Shown here: positions 11,909 through 11,928 of the stretch, one piece after another
Layout: each line of letters begins with the position of its first letter
Numbering within the stretch: the stretch's first letter is position 1
Assembly: GCA_045604405.1 (NCBI GenBank)
Contig: JAZUNZ010000046.1
Span: 1-11,928 of the forward strand
Length of the DNA stretch: 11,928 nucleotides
Source: UMGS1649 sp045604405
Lineage (GTDB): Bacteria; Bacillota; Clostridia; TANB77; CAG-465
Direction of reading: 5' to 3'
Notes under the pieces: model-generated
What the model was told of the DNA's origin: nothing
The model's database searches: none
The model's input: the letters and a program-made list of their open reading frames with translations, nothing else
Made by a program: the position numbers and the translations under genes

Positions 11909-11928
11909 TAAGACAAGAGTTTGATTCT
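11909..11928 (+). rRNA. 16S ribosomal RNA, 5' end only
   Basis: AGAGTTTGATTCT at 11916-11928 is the universal 16S 5' sequence (E. coli positions 8-20). Aligning to E. coli places the mature 5' end near 11909. T at the usual C position (GATTCT instead of GATCCT) is a known natural variant at this primer site. The rest of the gene is outside the window. Confidence 0.88.

Overview
This window is chromosomal DNA from a low-GC, endospore-forming member of the Bacillota, most likely an anaerobic Clostridia-type organism. The support is AT-rich codon use (AAA, ATA, AGA), strong Shine-Dalgarno sequences often of the form AAAAAGGGGG, A/T-bounded intrinsic terminators, and the sporulation set spoIIGA-sigE-sigG plus a SpoIVFA/SpoIVFB-like pair. 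The species cannot be named from the sequence. Every convincing gene is on the + strand, and I see no phage, insertion sequence, CRISPR array or tRNA.

Layout. (1) Positions 1-1156: the end of a translation operon, with the C-terminal part of rpmI (L35), rplT (L20) and efp (EF-P), closed by a GAGA-loop terminator. (2) 1186-2597: miaB, a tRNA methylthiotransferase with its own extended -10 promoter. (3) 2598-4125: a consensus sigma-A promoter, an unusual 200-nt leader (possible 20-codon peptide, a (CA)n-type dinucleotide tract of 13 units, two hairpins) and a membrane-anchored protein I do not recognise. (4) 4145-5840: a terminator-like hairpin next to the ribosome binding site of an M23 protein with a SpoIVFA-like layout, translationally coupled to a small M50 protease resembling SpoIVFB. 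(5) 5849-8385: ftsA-ftsZ with an upstream promoter and a strong terminator. (6) 8428-11652: spoIIGA-sigE-sigG, a leaderless Amidase_3-like hydrolase, and a YlmC/YmxH-type PRC-barrel protein. (7) 11681-11928: an A/T-rich UP-like region, a consensus rRNA promoter, the pre-rRNA leader and the first ~20 bases of 16S rRNA.

How the genes fit together. FtsA and FtsZ build the division ring, which in sporulating cells is redirected to polar septation. SpoIIGA is the membrane aspartic protease that activates pro-sigma-E in the mother cell. Sigma-G acts later in the forespore. The SpoIVFA/SpoIVFB-like pair would act in the mother cell in activation of sigma-K, and the amidase may act in cell-wall remodelling or lysis. 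The order is therefore a division and sporulation cluster set between a translation operon and an rRNA operon.

Most of the window is conserved core chromosome. The least explained part is the leader and unknown membrane protein at 2615-4125. Next in interest are the intact-looking active site of the SpoIVFA-like protein, the terminator-like hairpins that abut ribosome binding sites, and the amidase with an altered first metal-binding motif.
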